A stretch of 6,966 nt of DNA from Streptococcus sp. (GTDB lineage Bacteria; Bacillota; Bacilli; Lactobacillales; Streptococcaceae). This document shows positions 5,404 to 6,966 of this stretch, in pieces. Made by a program: the position numbers and the translations under genes. The stretch covers positions 1 through 6,966 of the forward strand of contig JAPJPE010000066.1 of the NCBI GenBank assembly GCA_030825825.1, in the 5' to 3' direction. Every line of letters starts with the position of its first letter. The stretch's first letter is position 1. A model generated the notes under the pieces. That model was not told where the DNA came from, ran no database searches, and saw nothing but the letters and a program-made list of their open reading frames with translations.

Positions 5404-6219
5404 ATGAGTATGAATCAACCACAGGTACCCTTTGGTGTACCAGTAAATCCTACCCCTCAAAAAAGCGGAAAGGGCTTGTTCATTGGATGTGTGATTGGGG
5501 CAATTGCTTTAGGCTTGGTGATTGGTCTTATTTTTGGTCGCTCTTTTGGTGTGGAGGCCGTAACCAAGAAAGCTTACCCCCATTTACATACCACTGCAGA
5601 TAGTACAGTCTCAAAACGTGATATATCTTCTCGCTATATAGACCCAAAAGAGACAGCATTTGATTGGGATATTTCAGATCTCGGAGGCTTGAAATTTGCC
5701 ACCTACGATGACAAAGGCGATGCGATGTCTATCGAAGAGGTCGTGAAGAAGCATGGGAAAGCCTTAAAAGGTTCATTTAATGGGACAACTGCTCAGTTAG
5801 AATGGGGTGAACTCGAAAGAAATGATACAGATGAAGAAAGCGCCGATTATAAGACTGCTAGCGAGATGAATCTGACCTTTATGAAGATTGATGGTCATTA
5901 TTATCTACGCAACCTGTATTTCTCAGAAGATTATGACACAGCGGATGCCAATCCGATGCCGACCGATCATTATGATAAGTTGAAAGTAGGAGATCCCAAA
6001 ACAGGGAAGGATGGAACGTCTTATAAAGAAGTGCTTAGTAGCAATACCCCATCCTCTATTTCGATAAGAGCAGACCAGGACTATAAAACCAAGGTCATTA
6101 CGAATGAAATGGAAATCCGTTTTAATTCATCTGGTTCAGACGAAGATGAATACAAATTAAAATTTATCCAGCAAGCAGATGGGGATTATCGTTTGGCTTT
6201 AAAAGGAGACTCAGACTAG
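5404..6219 (+). CDS. Single-pass membrane protein with two-module ectodomain (paralogue, second of pair)
   Basis: The 271-residue product is clearly homologous to its upstream neighbour but of unknown function. A short cytoplasmic tail rich in Pro/Gln/Val (1-23) leads into one transmembrane helix at about 24-44 with several small Gly residues, then a predicted outer region. Module 1 (~85-175) contains FDWDISDLGGL, SIEEVVKKHGKA, LEW and IDGHYYLRNLYF; module 2 (~188-267) contains DKLKVGDPKTGKDGTSYKEV and ADGDYRLALK. These match the first protein in order and spacing, so a gene duplication is likely. There is no catalytic motif, lipobox or sorting signal. GAGGAGG (5386-5392), immediately after the upstream stop, is the ribosome site, 11 bases from ATG 5404; ATG 5410 is a possible alternative with longer spacing. 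It is cotranscribed with the upstream gene and ends at the terminator at 6273. Confidence 0.87.
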   Translation: MSMNQPQVPFGVPVNPTPQKSGKGLFIGCVIGAIALGLVIGLIFGRSFGVEAVTKKAYPHLHTTADSTVSKRDISSRYIDPKETAFDWDISDLGGLKFATYDDKGDAMSIEEVVKKHGKALKGSFNGTTAQLEWGELERNDTDEESADYKTASEMNLTFMKIDGHYYLRNLYFSEDYDTADANPMPTDHYDKLKVGDPKTGKDGTSYKEVLSSNTPSSISIRADQDYKTKVITNEMEIRFNSSGSDEDEYKLKFIQQADGDYRLALKGDSD

Positions 6220-6272
6220 GAAGAAAATAGGGCTTCGAAAAGGAAGAGTCCCTATATTCTCGTTTGTATCCT

Positions 6273-6300
6273 AACGACTTCGCAAGAGGTCGTTTTTTTG
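6273..6300 (+). terminator. Terminator of the membrane-protein operon
   Basis: A nine-pair stem (6273-6281 with 6286-6294, one G-T pair) with a GCAA loop is followed by a seven-T run. It lies about 55 bases after the stop and closely resembles the pgi terminator in loop and flanks. Confidence 0.93.
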
Positions 6301-6547
6301 CCCACAAAATAGTTTCACAAATTTTTCCCCTAGATCCAATTATAAAAAACAATAACTAGTTTTTAATCTCTATCATTTGGTAGTCTCATTGCTAAACTAC
6401 TGATAATATCGGGTTTCTAGATGGGCAACAGTTGTCGACATTGATTTTTTGCTCAAATTTTAATATAAAAAGTTATTTGAACATAAAAGTTATCATTTGT
6501 CGTTTCATATTATAAAATGTAAAGCGAATGAAAATGATTGAAAATGA
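6301..6547. other. AT-rich spacer before the LPXTG gene
   Basis: I see no gene here on either strand. Bases 6301-6430 show nothing beyond AT-rich sequence and weak short inverted repeats (for example GTAGT/ACTAC around 6381-6400). An 8-bp palindrome TGTCGACA lies at 6433-6440, directly before the candidate -35. The right end runs into a 10-bp tandem repeat starting at 6529. Confidence 0.6.
6441..6469 (+). promoter_or_regulatory. Candidate promoter of the LPXTG gene (TTGATT, 17 bp, TATAAA)
   Basis: TTGATT at 6441-6446 and TATAAA at 6464-6469 have a 17-bp spacer. It would give a leader of about 80 AT-rich bases with no Shine-Dalgarno sequence. The surrounding region is very AT-rich, so other -10-like sequences are present (for example 6508-6513) and the assignment is uncertain. 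Confidence 0.45.
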
Positions 6548-6558
6548 ATGAAAATTAT
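6529..6558. repeat. Three tandem 10-bp units over the translation start
   Basis: TGAAAATGAT, TGAAAATGAA and TGAAAATTAT lie head to tail with an exact period of ten, followed by the related GAAAAAGAAT. The units create ATG triplets at 6528, 6534, 6544, 6548 and 6557 and occupy the place where a ribosome site would be expected. The copies are close enough to allow slippage during replication. Confidence 0.65.
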
Positions 6559-6903
6559 GAAAAAGAATGTCGCTAAATTCTTGTTACTTTCGTCTTTGCT
6601 TGGTGGAATGGCTATTGCTCACCCAGTATCTGCAAATACAAAAGCTGCGATTTATGAGTACAAGAATGGTCAACTAGACCTTGTTCAAGCTCAAGTAGTT
6701 CATCTTCAGGTTCCTCAAGTTCGACTTCGTCATCGAGCTCAATCAACTCAAGCAACTCATCTAGTTCGTCATCAAGTTCAAGCAACTCTGTCGTCGGACG
6801 CTTATTGCCAAAAACAGGTCAAGAAACAGGTATTGTTTTGGCAACCTTGGGCTTGCTCTCACTTGCAGGGATTGCAATTGTTTCCCTTCGCAAGAAATTT
6901 TAA
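6548..6903 (+). pseudogene. Small serine-rich LPXTG surface protein, split by a -1 frameshift
   Basis: The first half encodes a secretion signal: MKKNVAKF, a hydrophobic core LLLSSLLGGMAIA, and a likely cleavage after VSA (start 6557 preferred, 6548 possible). The frame then continues NTKAAIYEYKNGQLDLVQ and degrades into non-serine sequence. From 6685 a different frame encodes 35 residues of which 29 are Ser (6685-6789), then LPKTG (6805-6819), a hydrophobic stretch GIVLATLGLLSLAGIAIV and the basic tail RKKF before TAA 6901-6903: a textbook sortase A sorting signal. Joining them needs one inserted base or a -1 slip between about 6658 (after the last stop in the second frame) and 6690. The intact precursor would be about 115 residues, a very short wall-anchored peptide. 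The original frame instead runs on to 6916, losing the anchor. No Shine-Dalgarno sequence precedes either start. It is either a decayed gene, a phase-off state or a sequencing error. Confidence 0.85.
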
Positions 6904-6914
6904 GATCAGTGTCT

Positions 6915-6944
6915 AAAAGGTCGGATATCTCTCCGATCTTTTTT
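6915..6944 (+). terminator. Terminator of the LPXTG gene
   Basis: An eight-pair stem AGGTCGGA / TCCGATCT (6918-6925 with 6932-6939, one G-T pair), extendable by three A-T pairs, has the loop TATCTC and a T-run to 6944. It starts 12 bases after the TAA in the LPKTG frame, which supports that frame as the original gene end. The last 22 bases of the window show no gene. Confidence 0.9.
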
Positions 6945-6966
6945 AGTCTATCAAGACAGGAGTTGG

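Noticed and set aside
6660..6690. Programmed -1 ribosomal frameshifting in the LPXTG gene
   Set aside because: No slippery heptamer and no clear downstream pseudoknot in the overlap; mutation or phase change is simpler.
6686..6916. Second half of the 122-residue frame as a genuine protein end
   Set aside because: Its His/Gln/Arg-rich sequence is the out-of-frame reading of a serine-codon tract, and it ignores a complete LPKTG sorting signal in the adjacent frame.

Overview
The window looks like chromosomal DNA of an oral Streptococcus, probably of the sanguinis/mitis type. The grounds are moderate-to-low GC, short streptococcal hairpin terminators with GCAA loops, extended -10 promoters, an SRP RNA reduced to the small bacterial form, a 449-residue Gram-positive glucose-6-phosphate isomerase, and an LPKTG sorting signal preceded by a serine-rich spacer. 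The species cannot be fixed from sequence reading alone. All genes read on the + strand.

Layout. Bases 1-1554 hold the 5'-truncated gene of an ABC exporter (membrane domain fused to ATPase). Bases 1555-1800 are a gene-poor spacer with an unusual hairpin whose loop reads CCTCCT, then an intrinsic terminator. Bases 1796-2490 hold two informational genes, each with its own promoter: tadA (tRNA adenosine deaminase) and ffs (SRP RNA). Bases 2491-2880 have no gene; they contain two 65-bp near-identical direct repeats, two catabolite-response-like sites and the pgi promoter. Bases 2911-4260 are pgi, closed by a strong terminator. Bases 4326-6300 form a two-gene operon of paralogous single-pass membrane proteins with extracellular two-module domains (BLIP/DUF3862-like by pattern), with its own promoter and terminator. 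Bases 6301-6547 are an AT-rich spacer. Bases 6548-6903 are a small LPXTG surface-protein gene whose signal-peptide half and serine-rich/LPKTG half lie in different frames, followed by a terminator.

How they fit together. tadA (decoding), ffs (protein targeting) and pgi (glycolysis) are housekeeping genes, each in a separate transcription unit. The rest is envelope-related: an exporter of unknown substrate, two membrane-anchored ectodomain proteins and a broken or phase-switched wall-anchored peptide. No defence system, CRISPR array, transposase or prophage gene is visible. The best candidates for something undescribed are the paralogous ectodomain pair, the frameshifted LPXTG gene with a 10-bp tandem repeat spanning its start, and the ffs-proximal repeat pair.
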